Source: Streblospio benedicti (Eukaryota > Annelida > Polychaeta > Spionida > Spionidae). From it: a stretch of 64,000 bases of DNA. The notes beneath the pieces are model-generated. The model ran no database searches. It was not told the origin of the DNA and saw nothing but the letters and a program-made list of their open reading frames with translations. Position numbers and translations under genes: made by a program. Shown here piece by piece: positions 20,923 through 33,000 of the stretch (position 1 is its first letter; every line of letters starts with the position of its first letter). The stretch lies in assembly GCA_019095985.1 (NCBI GenBank), contig CM032660.1, positions 48,062,491 through 48,126,490 on the forward strand. The letters are read 5' to 3'.

Positions 20923-23018
20923 CTTCAGATTTACACATAACCCGCGCATGAAGTTATTTTACTACTGTGGCTGTACTTACCACTGATACTAATTTGGTTG
21001 AATCTTAAGCTTCACAACGGTGGATTCTGTTAAGCTTACAACATTACATTTGATTATAGCCGGGATGGCTCTATCAGCATGCATGTGGGCGATGATTCAT
21101 TGATTCCAGGTTATTCTGGGGGCATAAATGATACGGGCTATGACTCGTTCATTTTGGTGTGCCCCACTCCATGTTTAGCGTGGATTTGTAGGTTTCCTGG
21201 GGATTAAGGATCATGCCACGATTGTTTAGTTGCGCACCTATATTGTGCATGTACCCATGCTTACATCTGTTGTAACATGCATGTCGTTGTTTGTTAAATT
21301 GATTGACCAATTTCATAAGGGACGGGGTGATACACAACCACTGACTTAAAAGCAACATGGGAACACGGTTGATAATGAAAAGTATGGGAAAGTCACATGT
21401 TAACCATACTTAAATATGTAATCAAATAACTAATCTCAATATTCTTTGTATATTTTATCTTATGTGTATAAGTGAAAGGTAATCATAAAGGTAACGGGAA
21501 CATGAAATATGATATGAAAATAGAAGATGCAGAAACAGCAGTATTGATAGAAACGATTTGAGTACCCCATGAGCACAACTAAACCAATTTGTTAGTTTCA
21601 GGTGAAGCGCCACCAGAGGGACCCCTAGTACGACGACCTGCGCCCGGACCGTGCCGAGTGCCTGCCCGCCCCTGCTGCACCAACCGGCGGGCACGTACAC
21701 CCGCAAGTTCCACCGAAATACAACCTGGAGGCAAACCTGCAAACTCACATACGATCTAACAGCACCGATAAAAGGACAATAAAATGAAGACTGAGGTGCG
21801 AAAAATCCAGGATGAACTACCATCGTCAGACGAAAACTAAATGAAGACAATACCCAGAAATAATGTGGAGACAGGTGGATGTAAATCTAAAACAGGAAGG
21901 GAGGTACAGAACCGGACGGACGTAGGGCTGCCGGAACAGATCCCAACGGCGGCGCAAGCCAAATGTCACAATATAGTTAGCCACAATATCTGCCAGTGAC
22001 AAGTATTGAACTATAAGGAGAGAATAACCACGGACATTGATGGGCCATAATGCAAACTGTCAAAGAACACTAGAAATTGGGCAATACCCAAGTGGCTAAA
22101 TTGGTTGGTTTAAGGGTACTGTGAACTCTTTAAGGGAAAAATATTCTATTTTTCAGCTTTTTAATATTTATTATACTGTAAACTATGAAGAACAACATGT
22201 TTTTGAAATGAACCTTTTATCTTCAATAGTTTTCCCTTTACAACCCATTTCGTGAAGACCAACCGGAGTGAAAAACAATGACTCATTCTTTGCAGGCTTA
22301 TAAGGTTATATCGGCTAAAAAATTCAATTTTTTTACATTTTCATTGTTTTGTATGCTATAAATGATAAAGAAAAAAACATCTTTTTCAAAATGAACCTTT
22401 TATCATCAATAGTTTTTCTTATATGATACATTTTATAGACATCAACTACTATCAATTTATATTGATTGGCCATGTTTAAAGCCCATTTTCTCAAAACTAA
22501 GTTTGCATAGTGGATTAATTTTTTTTTTTTATATTTCTCTAACCGTGAAATCAAATTTTCACAAACGTGTATATATTTGAAGATATATGCATTCTGAAGA
22601 AAACCTTACTAGGGATTTTGATTTTTTATTTTGTTGATGAATTATGAACGTTTTTGTATTGATATGCCAGAAAATTCGGAAAATAAGTGGTTTTAAAACT
22701 TAAATGCATGCAAAAAATGATAAAGGGGAAAAAATATAAAAAATTTGAGGCAAGGTTTTCTAGATAAATATACAAATTTTGTAACTGAATAGTGATTTTG
22801 GTCATTTTGATGTTTTACTATCAGTTATATGCTTCACAGGCAAAGTTGTAAATTTTTCACTAATTGCTTTATTAAAAATGTTAATCAATCTATACATTTC
22901 AAAACATGTTGTGTCATTAGATTAGATAATTATCTACAAAATAAGGTGTAATTTGTAAGAATTGAAGCAATAATGCAAAGTGAGAAAATCAAAGTTTAAT
23001 AAAATCGTAAGAAAAGAG
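20923..23018. other. non-coding, with a GC-rich island and a partial direct repeat
   Basis: Between 21590 and 21960 is a GC-rich segment that begins right after an acceptor-like tttgttagtttcag and is open for about 55 codons (APPEGPLVRRPAPGPCRVPA), but it has no donor or recognised domain. A direct repeat containing GAAATGAACCTTTTATC occurs at about 22207 and 22390. The remainder is AT-rich without features. Confidence 0.35.
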
Positions 23019-23118
23019 NNNNNNNNNNNNNNNNNNNNNNNNNNNNNNNNNNNNNNNNNNNNNNNNNNNNNNNNNNNNNNNNNNNNNNNNNNNNNNNNNN
23101 NNNNNNNNNNNNNNNNNN
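23019..23118. other. assembly gap, 100 N
   Basis: A run of exactly 100 N, the usual placeholder for a gap of unknown size. Sequence just after the gap (23119-23270) has many short homopolymer runs and may be of lower quality. Confidence 0.99.
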
Positions 23119-23629
23119 CTCCAAATTGGAAAAACCTTCATTTTAAAAAATTGTTTCTTTGGGAAAACCCAAAAAGTAAGTATTTTAAATTTCTGTCCCT
23201 TTAATTCTGGGTCTATATATTTTTAAAAAAATCCATTTTAAGATTAAACCCAAATGGAATTCTCCCCCTTGTTCATTTTTGTGGGCTAACATGCTGTTTA
23301 TCTTTCTTATTATGATATTTGTCTAATAAAGAAGAACATGTTTTTGCACTTCATGTCTATCATTTCAGATTGTTTACAACAAAATGTATACTGGCCGAAA
23401 AATGTAAACTGACTGAGCTGCTTGAACAATGTCGAAGTGCAGTATGATGGACACTCAAATGAGGATGGACAGTGCCATATGAAATACCCAATTGATGTAT
23501 AATAAATATTTTGCACACATTTTACATTTAGTTTACATATTTTGAAATTAAACTAAACATTCATTGGCCAATGAGATAGATTATTTGTTAATTGAAAGTA
23601 TTGTTTAAACTCATAAATTTATTGAAAGA

Positions 23630-24830
23630 ATAATGTCTTTGGCAGTGATCGTTCAGGTCTACACCCGCAGTGGCAGTACTTCTCGTGGACAACACCTCGG
23701 CTCTCAACCTGATGCTTTCGCGGGGATGCCAACTTGCTTCTAATCTTCACACTGCTAGCAAACTTTGTCGTTGGGTCTTACTTAGACCTGGCACTTGTGC
23801 AGGGCTTCTTCACACTGCTAGCAACTTTGTCGTTGGGTCTTACTTTGGACCTGGCAATTCTTGTGCAGGACTTCTTGGCTTCTTTCTTCGGTCCAGCTGC
23901 TCCTAAGAATTGGGATCCTCAATTCTGCTGCTCCTCAGAACTGGGATTCTGCGTCAGTCTCCTGCTGCTCCTCACACCTGGAACTTGTCCTCTTCTGCAG
24001 CCGGGCTCCACTTTCCTGTGGCTCCTCTTCTTGGCTGGAAACTGCTACTCTTCTGGACTTGAACTTTTCCTCTTCTGCAGCCGGGCTCCACTTTCCTGTG
24101 GCTCCTCTTCTTGGCTGGAAACTGCTACTCTTCTGGGCTTGAACTTTTCCTCTTCTGCAGCCGGGCTCCACTTTCCTGTGGCTCCTCTTCTTGGCTGGAG
24201 ACTGCTACTCTTCTATCTTCGGCTTTCTCCTGCTTCTGGGCTTGTTCCTTGTCTTCTGGGCTGGCCTCCTTCTTCTCCGCCGCGGACTCGCACCCGCAGC
24301 GCTGCTCTGCGCTTGACTGTTCGATGCGCCCTGCTTATATACCGAAATTTGAGCGGTACTTTGGCTGTATCCTTCCACCTTCCAGGCACCTTCCGGGAAC
24401 TAGTTCCGAGGACATCGGATTTGAACAGGGCTTTTAAGAGGTGTATGTTTGCCAGATGTGACATATAATTGATCACTTTATTCAATATTGTCTCTTTTTA
24501 GTGTAAATCAGTGTTTCTTGGCTTTAATTAAGATATTAGCTGTTATATAACTTGGGTCGCATCACTTGCGCAATAATTTATCACTTCCGCTAGCCTATCT
24601 GTCATGGCGTCAGATGTTATTTTTTCTTGTTTGAAAGTCTCAAAATTTTATTTATACTTCATGGTGACTCACTAGTTTCATTAAATTAAACTATCACGGT
24701 TAAACATCACAGATACTGAACCAAGGTAATTACTTTGAAGCTTGTTACATTATTGCGTTGTTCTGTATTTAACGTCATTTTATAATATCGCTCGTTTTGT
24801 TTACATCATGTGTTGTGACGAATCGTCACA
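23630..24830 (-). repeat. 3' LTR of the Ty3/Gypsy element
   Basis: Aligns with 34009-35230 from the AATAATGTCTTTGGCAGTGA segment onward and ends in the shared CGTCACA. In element sense it begins TGTGACG, directly after a polypurine tract (GGGGGGGGAGAAG). It contains about three copies of a ~79-bp unit (TTTTCCTCTTCTGCAGCCGG core, about 23990-24215). The outer part beyond about 23630 no longer aligns with the other LTR. Confidence 0.85.
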
Positions 24831-24843
24831 CTTCTCCCCCCCC
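24831..24843 (-). other. polypurine tract of the Ty3/Gypsy element
   Basis: In element sense GGGGGGGGAGAAG lies immediately before the 3' LTR start TGTGACG. This is the expected plus-strand primer site of LTR retrotransposons. Confidence 0.75.
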
Positions 24844-25909
24844 AGAAAAAGACAACTGAATGAAAGGTAGACTTTTAATAAAACCTATCATAATACCTTA
24901 ACAGTAATAACAATACTCTAAAAAAAATACTACAAAAATAGCATCAATCTGTAAAAGTTAACCATAATGAGATAACACCTTAATAACTTGACTATCAAAA
25001 TACTGACAATATCAAATTGCCAAGCAAAAAGACCTTACAGGACTGAAAACAGCATCAATCTGTAACAATAATACTATAAAAATGACTGAACACAATACTC
25101 TTTCTCCGTATCACCTCTATAACCCTGAGTAAGTGAACTTTGTATAATAACTAACATCCATACTATCCATAACACAACTGGCCAGAATACTTAAATGCCG
25201 ACTACAACTCACATCTATATAAAATGAGTAAAAACCCATCATATGATAAAAATATCTTCAAATATCACAGCGCCCTTGGCCACTTAAAATCCTATCTTCA
25301 GACATATCCACTCCAATATGTAACTTAATACTACCTCATAAAGCAAGCTACTTAAAAATAAACATATATATAAAATAATAACTCCACTTAAGTCATTTCC
25401 ATCACATCATCAAGTCAACTGTCCATAACGTACAAACACCATAAATGCCAGTCGGTCATAGATCACCTAAGTCATAACATATCAATTCACAAAACAAGTT
25501 ACTCGAAAAATAAACATATAAAATACATCTTAAGTCACTTTCACCATATCACCTATCCATAATGCAACCATATCACTACAATTGTCAGTCAGTTTCCTTG
25601 AACCCTACATATAACACAATTTGACAAAATATGCCAACATCATAAATGTCAATCACTCAAAAATGTCTTAATATTAACACTGCCTTATGTCAATGTTCAC
25701 CATCGAGATGCAACACAATCCACAGTCCACATGTTCATGTTAGGCTTATAGCAGCAGTCTTTTATCAAAGCATCACACTGTTTATCACTCAAAAATGTCT
25801 TAATATTAACACTGCCTTATGTCAATGTTCACCATCGAAATGCAACACAATCCATAGTCCACAAGTTCATTTAGGCTTTTAACAGTCATTTATCAAAGCA
25901 TCACACTGT
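24844..25909 (-). other. untranslated 3' region of the element, with a 130-bp tandem duplication
   Basis: No ORF of note. Two ~130-bp units (TCACTCAAAAATGTCTTAAT start, about 25655 and 25785) are arranged head to tail up to about 25910, next to the end of the zinc-finger ORF. Confidence 0.6.
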
Positions 25910-26893
25910 TTACACCATTTTCTTAGCTTTGTTCAACAGTTTCATATAATCTAACCCACTTCCGAGTTTCTTAATGTCAGCTTGAGATAGGTTCTCGCCG
26001 ACAATGATAGGTGCTGATATCTGTTGTGAGACCACTTCCGGCTGTTTATTCGCAAAATTTTTTCTTGGTACATAGGCGGCGGTGCTATGGACCACTGTAG
26101 ACCCGTCGGCAAACTTTATCTCTATTTTGTTCAAGTGCGACAAGACTGCCGCTTCATTGTCCGGCCCAGTATGCAATGCGGAGTCCATGGGGCTTACTGT
26201 AACGTCCGGAACACTACCAAGGTCACTTTCGTCGGAATTGCTACTCACATCGCCAAATAGTTCTTCTCTATCATGAGACTGCTGGTGCGCTGACCCAGCT
26301 GCCTCCGCAGGCTTTATTCTCTTATGGGCCACCCTTTCTTTGCCCACGTTCTGGCTCATCGCATCTCGAGTTTCTACGGCACACTTGGCGTCCCTCGGGC
26401 TCACGGACACTGGACTTCGGCTTCGGCCGCGTTCTGTGTCTATGCAGACGACGTTGGCAGTGTTTCTCCCAGTCTTACGTGTAGTCGGGCTTGATGCGTT
26501 TCGCAAATCTACGGGGGGCCTCACAATCTTCCTTGGTGCGTGGGGTACCTCTGGCCTTGTCGGTTTTCGTGTTGGGGCCTCATCTGCTACCTCAACTTTA
26601 ACATCTTCGAGACGAAACTTTGTGGTATGTTTCGCCCTAACATGCTCCATGAATAGCTTTTCCCCATTAGTATCAAATACTCCGCACCCCTTCCTGGGGC
26701 AAACATAAAAACGTATCCCGTGCTGAACTTGCCTATGCCGTTTGAGGTCATTCTTATTCTTGCACTGAGCCCCACACTCATAGCATGATAAATGCGCATA
26801 CATTTTTCGAAATGTTATTTTCTTGAAGTTAGCTTTAGCCTTTTTAAAGTCTCTTCTGAGCATAGCCTGTGACAGCAAACTGCGCAATATCAA
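25910..26893 (-). CDS. additional ORF of the Ty3/Gypsy element with two C2H2 fingers
   Basis: A 327-codon ORF between pol and the 3' LTR, the position that env occupies in errantiviruses. It does not look like an envelope: no signal peptide or transmembrane segment is seen. The N-terminal ~45 residues are basic (RRDFKKAKANFKKITFRK). Two C2H2 fingers follow (CYECGAQC...HRQVQH and CPRKGC...HVRAKH), then a Pro/Arg/Ser-rich linker and a C-terminal segment (LSQADIKKLGSGLDYMKLLN). A nuclear or nucleic-acid-binding role is plausible by analogy. It may derive from a captured host zinc-finger exon. Part of a mobile-element fossil; the reading frame appears whole. Confidence 0.75.
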   Translation of the reverse strand: MILRSLLSQAMLRRDFKKAKANFKKITFRKMYAHLSCYECGAQCKNKNDLKRHRQVQHGIRFYVCPRKGCGVFDTNGEKLFMEHVRAKHTTKFRLEDVKVEVADEAPTRKPTRPEVPHAPRKIVRPPVDLRNASSPTTRKTGRNTANVVCIDTERGRSRSPVSVSPRDAKCAVETRDAMSQNVGKERVAHKRIKPAEAAGSAHQQSHDREELFGDVSSNSDESDLGSVPDVTVSPMDSALHTGPDNEAAVLSHLNKIEIKFADGSTVVHSTAAYVPRKNFANKQPEVVSQQISAPIIVGENLSQADIKKLGSGLDYMKLLNKAKKMV

Positions 26894-27018
26894 TCAACCT
26901 AATTATTATTCCGCGGGAGTTTTCTCACGTGACAGGTGATTATCGTTTCCAAAGAGAGTTCCTCTATTCTTAGACGAACCCGTCAAATGCGCATAGTCCA
27001 TGAGGTAGAAAACTTTAT

Positions 27019-27020
<2 letters not shown>

Positions 27021-27049
<29 letters not shown>
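27021..27049 (-). repeat. 29-nt poly-A tract between gag-pol and the zinc-finger ORF
   Basis: Twenty-nine T on the plus strand, poly-A in element sense, 45 bp after the gag-pol stop. It lies between the two ORFs and not at the element end. Confidence 0.9.
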
Positions 27050-27093
27050 CTTATAACTACTTAAGTTACTTCATGTCAACTGCCCGGTACACA

Positions 27094-30000
27094 CTACAGA
27101 GCATAATCCACCAGCTTCATTGGTGGTCTGCGGTCCCTTTGACTTCTTCTAAGTGCCTGGGTGTCTCCCTCTGATTCCATCTGAGGCTTAGGTTTGGGCA
27201 TATGTAGGGGTACTGGTTCTGCATCAGTACTTTCTTCCGTACCACTTAATACATCATTTCCAGTTTCATGATCTGAGGAGCTCATAACACCAGTTGATTC
27301 TGAGCAGGAACTAGAGGATCTCCACTGTTCTGGAACACCTCCAAGATGAGGTTTGAGATGATCTATGTGTACCATCAAGGGAGAATCTCCTGGGGTCAGT
27401 TTGATTTGGCAGTTGACTTCTGTTGGACAGCTTATTACTTTGTATACCCCTAGCCATCCTTTCCCAAGTTTCTGATTGGCTGATGGTGGATACCATCTCC
27501 ATACATATTGACCAGGAAAGTAGGATGCTTGTCGACAGGTCTTATCATATCTGGCCTTTTGGCGTACCGCAGCCTTGGTCATGTTTTTCTTAGCAAAGGT
27601 ATATGCCATCTTAAGTGATTGTCTCAACCACTCTACGTACTCAATGGGACATCTCTGCATTTTCTTTACTGGAGGGGACCCATACATTAGATCCACTGGC
27701 ATTCGCATTTCTTCCCCATAAACCATCAATCTAGGGGACAGTCCGGTACTTTCTTGGGGGGTTGAATTATAGGCCATCACTACATAGGGTAATAGTTCAT
27801 CCCAGTTGTCTCTATTCTCGTTGCACATTGTTTTCAACATTTGCTGCATCGTTTTATTCCATCTCTCACAGAGTCCATCCGATTTCGGGTTGTAGGGTGT
27901 GGTGCGTGTCTTCAATATCCCGAAAGATTTGCACAGTTCTTTGAATAAGTTACTCTCAAAGTTCCTTCCTTGATCTGAATGAATTTCTGCTGGTATTCCA
28001 AAGGTGGTAAAAAATCTAGTGGCCAACACATCCGCAACTGATTGAGCTGTTTGGTCCTCCAATTCATACGCTTGAACCCACTTGGTGAAGTAGTCCGTTA
28101 CAGACAATATATACTGATTCCCCCTTTCACTTGTGGGCATTGGTCCGACAATATCAATGGCAATCCTATCCAGAAATCCGGTCACTGAGTCCTGTATCAG
28201 CTTGGCACGATGTGGAAGCCCTGGTTTAACGCTGGCACATTCTTGACAGGCTTTTATCCATCGAGTGATATCCGACTTGCATCCCGGCCAATAGAATCTT
28301 TGTTTGACAGCAGCCGTAGTTCTGGTAATCCCCAGATGGCCTGCATAAGGAGCTGAATGAAGCAGCCTAAATATTTCATTCCTTATTTTTTCTGGTGCAA
28401 TCAACTGATGATGAACTGTGTTATCAAACGTTAGTCTATTTTCACGGTACAATATGCCATCCAGGACGCAAAGAGAACTCCAATGGGCACACATAGAGCG
28501 GACTGCCTGGCTACTGTTCCGCAGAATTTCTCTTGTTGGTTTTTCTTGAAGGGTGGACTTCCATTCCCTCACCCGGTCTATGTCTTCATCCTCCATCTGC
28601 ATCTCCCGTAGCTCGTCATTCGTCCAGCCTTGTATCCAAGAAGATATGTTTTCTATTTCACTACTGTCTTCAGAAGTTATAGGGCAGCAAATCTCGCTGG
28701 CTGTATGCTGTAGAATCAAAGATGAAAGCTCCTGTGTCACACTATCTTGTTCCTTCTTCACTGTTGGCTCCTCTATGTTGGGTGCTGAGCAGTCATTGCA
28801 TTCTTGTCTTTTACACTGTCTCCGGAATCTTCCTCCGAACTGTCTTGATAACCCGTCACAATTCCCATGCAAAATCCCTTTGCGGTGTTCGATCACAAAA
28901 TCATATGCGCTCAGCTTTGCAATCCAACGGCCCACCACACCTTCAATGTCCTTGAAGTTCATAAGCCATCTCAGACTGCTGTGGTCTGTGCGAATAGTAA
29001 ATCTTTTCCCCAGTAAATAATGCTTGAAGTGCTGGACAAATTCGCACACCGCTAATGCTTCCCGGTATGTTGTACAGTATGCCCTTTGTGAACTTGACAA
29101 AGTCTTGCTGGCATAAGCTATCACTTTTTCTTCGCCATCTATCATCTGTGAGAGAACTCCAGCAATCCCAGTTGCACTCGCATCAGTGTCCAGTATGAAG
29201 TCACAATCCATCCTCGGATATGAAAGTATGGGTGCCGATACTAAGCAATTTTTTAGGGCAGCGAAGGCAGCCTGACAATCTTCTGACCATTCAAACGCTA
29301 CGTTTTTCCGTGTGAGATTTACCATGGGGTCTGCAATTTCGGAGAATTTAGGAATAAATCTTCTGTAGTAGTTTACGGTGCCTAAGAAGCTTTGTACATC
29401 CTGGATGGAAACCGGAACGGGCCATTCTACCACAGCTCTTATTTTCTCAGGGTCACACTCCACTCCTTTTGCGCTAACCTTATGGCCCAGAAATATGAGC
29501 TCTTTTTGAAATAAAGAACATTTTGAAGGTTTCATTTTCAATCCAGCTGCTCGCAGTCTATCAAATACCATCCCCAGCCGATATAGTACTTCGTCTATAC
29601 TACTTCCAGCTACCATTATATCATCCAAATATAGTAGACAATGCTCGTACTGTAGCCCACGTAATACGATTTCCATGAGCCTCTCAAATGAGGCAGGTGC
29701 ATTCGTCAGCCCGAACGGGAGAACTTTAAATTGAAACAACCCCCTGTGGGTAACGAAGGCGGTCTTATCTCTGTCTTCTTCGTCCACTTCTACCTGCCAA
29801 TAGCCTGAAGCCAGATCAAGACTGCAGAAGTATTGGGCCCCGGTCAATGCATCCAAGCACATCTGTATGTTTGGCAACGGGTACGCATCTCTGACTGTGA
29901 CCTGATTCAGTTTCCTGTAGTCGACACAAAGTCTTGTAGATCCGTCCTTCTTGGTGACTAAAACAATTGGGGAACCCCACGGTGAGTCGCTCGGTTCTAT

Positions 30001-33000
30001 AATGTCGTCCTGTATCATCTGGTCCACCAGCTGGATTTCTATCTCCCTTCTTGCCGCACCCTGTCGTCTTAGGGCCTGTTTTATTGGTGTTGCCCCATTG
30101 GTATTGATTTTATGTTTCACAATATCTGTACGCCCAAGCTGGCCATTCGGGCTCATGAACACATCACTGTATTCTAATATGAACTGGGTAACTTTCTCTT
30201 TATCTTCCTTTGACATGTCTGTAGTTGCCTGGTCAAGCATGGGCAGTAGGTGGTCCGGAACGGATGTGGGCCTCTCCACATTTTCTAGACTGGCCTGGTT
30301 AATTTGGGTCACATGGCATAAGGACCCAATTACAGTGCCTTCCGGTATGGTCACACCACGCTTAGTTACATTATTCAGTGCAACGTGGACACATCCATCT
30401 TCTTCTTTAATTAAAGAGTAGGGCAATATTACTCCGTATTCTGCCATAAAGTCATCGTCTGGTTCCAACAAGAAGCAATCACCGTTGCCATCACCTTTAT
30501 CAAATTCTGGCAGGCATTCAGTAATCACAGGGAAATCACTAGAAAGCTGTATCTTCTTCCCTGTTTTGAGACTATAGCACCTGTTTGTTGTTTTTCGATG
30601 TGCTTGAAGAGTAACATTTTTGTTGTGCAACCATCCTTTGTCATGGTCTTGGTTAAAGTGGTTTGTGTTGAAAAAATCCATTCCCAAAAGACCACTTAAA
30701 CCCTTCAAATCGGCCACCACTACATTGCTCAGAAACACACTGTCGTTCACTTTAATGGGGAGCTTGCATTTGCCCAAAACAGTTAATGCTCCGCCATTTG
30801 CTGCCACAATGGAAGAGTCTTGCTTTTGGAGCGGGAACACATCCCCTCCCCCCAAACGTTCGTAGTCCTCTATGCAAATAATATTTGACGTGGATCCTGT
30901 ATCCAATAGCCATTCAACATAATGTCCATCGACCGAACTTCCAAGGAACCAGCAACCCCCCCCACCTGCAGGCTCACTCTCGTATCCACTGAATACGCTG
31001 TTCTCCAATGGCACATCCGACGCAACAAAGGCAGCCACCTGATCTTGTATGTTGTTGCCTTGAGGCTGTGATCCGGCAGGCGGTTGGGTCGATTTACCAG
31101 ACAGAGGACACGACGAAGCATAGTGACCAAAATTGTGGCATTTATAGCATTGAACGGACTCAATTGGCGGCAGAGGAGGTCTGCTGCTACCATCACCATC
31201 TCGACCCTTCGGCCGGGGCATATTACGAGGACGAGTGCATGATGAAGAATAGTGCCCGTTGCCACCGCAGTTATAGCACTGAACAGAATCTGCAGGCTGA
31301 GACCTGCTGCCCACATTACCACCACGATTAGTAGTATTATTTCCACCGGTTCCTTGATGACTTGCGCCATTCGTCCCATGGTTTGTAGCCGGCCGCGTAT
31401 CTTCGCCAACATAGTTCCTGGAACCGCCCTGTGATGCATTTTCCCAACGCTTCGCCTGCTGCCCTCCCGCAACATTCGTGGCAGGCATAGGTCGCTGATG
31501 GCCACTCTCCTGGTTTGCGGCTGTCCGTTCAGCCTCCCTCAACTGCTTCTTTCTTCCTCTAAACGTGTCACATTTAGTCGCCACCTTAATTGCTTCATCC
31601 AGAGACTGGGGGGAAGCCATTGACACAAATTTTATCATGTCTTCCTCTGGCAACCCTTTAATAAAGAGATGCACCAACATCGGCTCAAGCATAGGTTGAC
31701 CTGGATACGCCCTTCCAGCCAGCCGGCGAATATTAGCCCCATATGACGATATGTCTTCTTTGGGTCCGCATGTACACTCCAACAGCTCTGCAGCATACTT
31801 CGCCTCTCTTCCCTCCGGATCAAATCTGTTGATCAAAGCTTGAACCAGTATTTGATAATCATCCTCATCCTGTTTCGGAATAGTAGCTAACACACTTCTG
31901 GCATCACCAATCAGGCTGCTGCCTAATTCTAAACCACAATCATAATAAGTCCAGCCATTCCGTTTAGCCACTTTAGAGAAGTGACATAAATAATCAACCA
32001 GGTCTGTCCTGCCATCATACTTTGCAGGCTCTTTCTCTCTCCTTCTTGGATTACTTCTAGTCAACCCTGTAAATATAGGCGACGTGCTTCGAGGTGAAAA
32101 AGGATTAATACTCGGCTGCTCAGGCACAGGGCTGTACATGAACGAAGGCAACTTTGAACATTTCTGCTTGACATCATCTTCACACTCCCTCATAGCATCC
32201 AATCTGGAACCAGCACCAACTTCATCTTCAAACCGGACAGACTTATGGCCAACATACGGAGTACTTTGGCGAACTGACGCAGCATAACTCACAGGGCTCC
32301 TACTAATGCGACGTGCAGCAGGAGACATGCTGCTATTATCAGCATAGTACCCGGAGTCACCAAGACTTGACTGAGGTGTGGGCGGAAATGTATACATTGA
32401 ATCTGACTGCGCAGCACCCATAGCAAACTCGTCACTTCTTCTTATTCCCAAAGCATATTGTCGGCTGACACCATCCTCATATGGATCTTCATCCGAGACT
32501 GACGAAACATCGGAAAAATACACATCCGGTGATACTTTTGACTTAGGAGTCGAACTTCTCCTTGCTCGGTGGTCACTCCGAACTTTAGTCACAGTTGGCG
32601 CTCGAACATTGTTTCCTCCAATCTTTCTATAGGGCCTACTCGAACCAGCTCGCCTCTGCAACACAGGAGAGACATCGCCAGACTGAACTTCCGATGAATA
32701 TGTAGTCTCCTGCCGCCATCCGCTAGACTCCCCCAACCGGTAGCCAACACCCACATCACTTGACATAGCAGGTCGATAATCACCACGGCCAATCTGACGC
32801 TTTTCCCCATCACAACTCACTCCAGAACTGTGTCCATTTTCAGCACCAATCACTGAGGCATCCGCATGCTTGGAACCCTGGTAAGCAACCTTGCCCGACT
32901 TGTACACATCATGTTTCACACTACTCGAGTTAATCTGTGCCTGATCGACTGTTGGCCTATCGCTACGAGCACTGCGCCTTATCAAACTGCTTATATCTCT

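Noticed and set aside
21455-21850. 131-codon minus-strand ORF
   Set aside because: It overlaps a GC-rich island with no family match and hydrophobic low-complexity content; the opposite strand looks as plausible, so neither is called.
23670-24468. Leucine-rich plus-strand ORFs in the LTRs
   Set aside because: They arise from the tandem ~79-bp unit within the LTR and lie opposite to the element's coding strand.
25910-26893. Envelope gene of an errantivirus
   Set aside because: No signal peptide, transmembrane segment or fusion-type sequence; two C2H2 fingers are present instead.
28553-30421. Plus-strand ORFs opposite gag-pol
   Set aside because: Antisense shadows of the long polyprotein frame.
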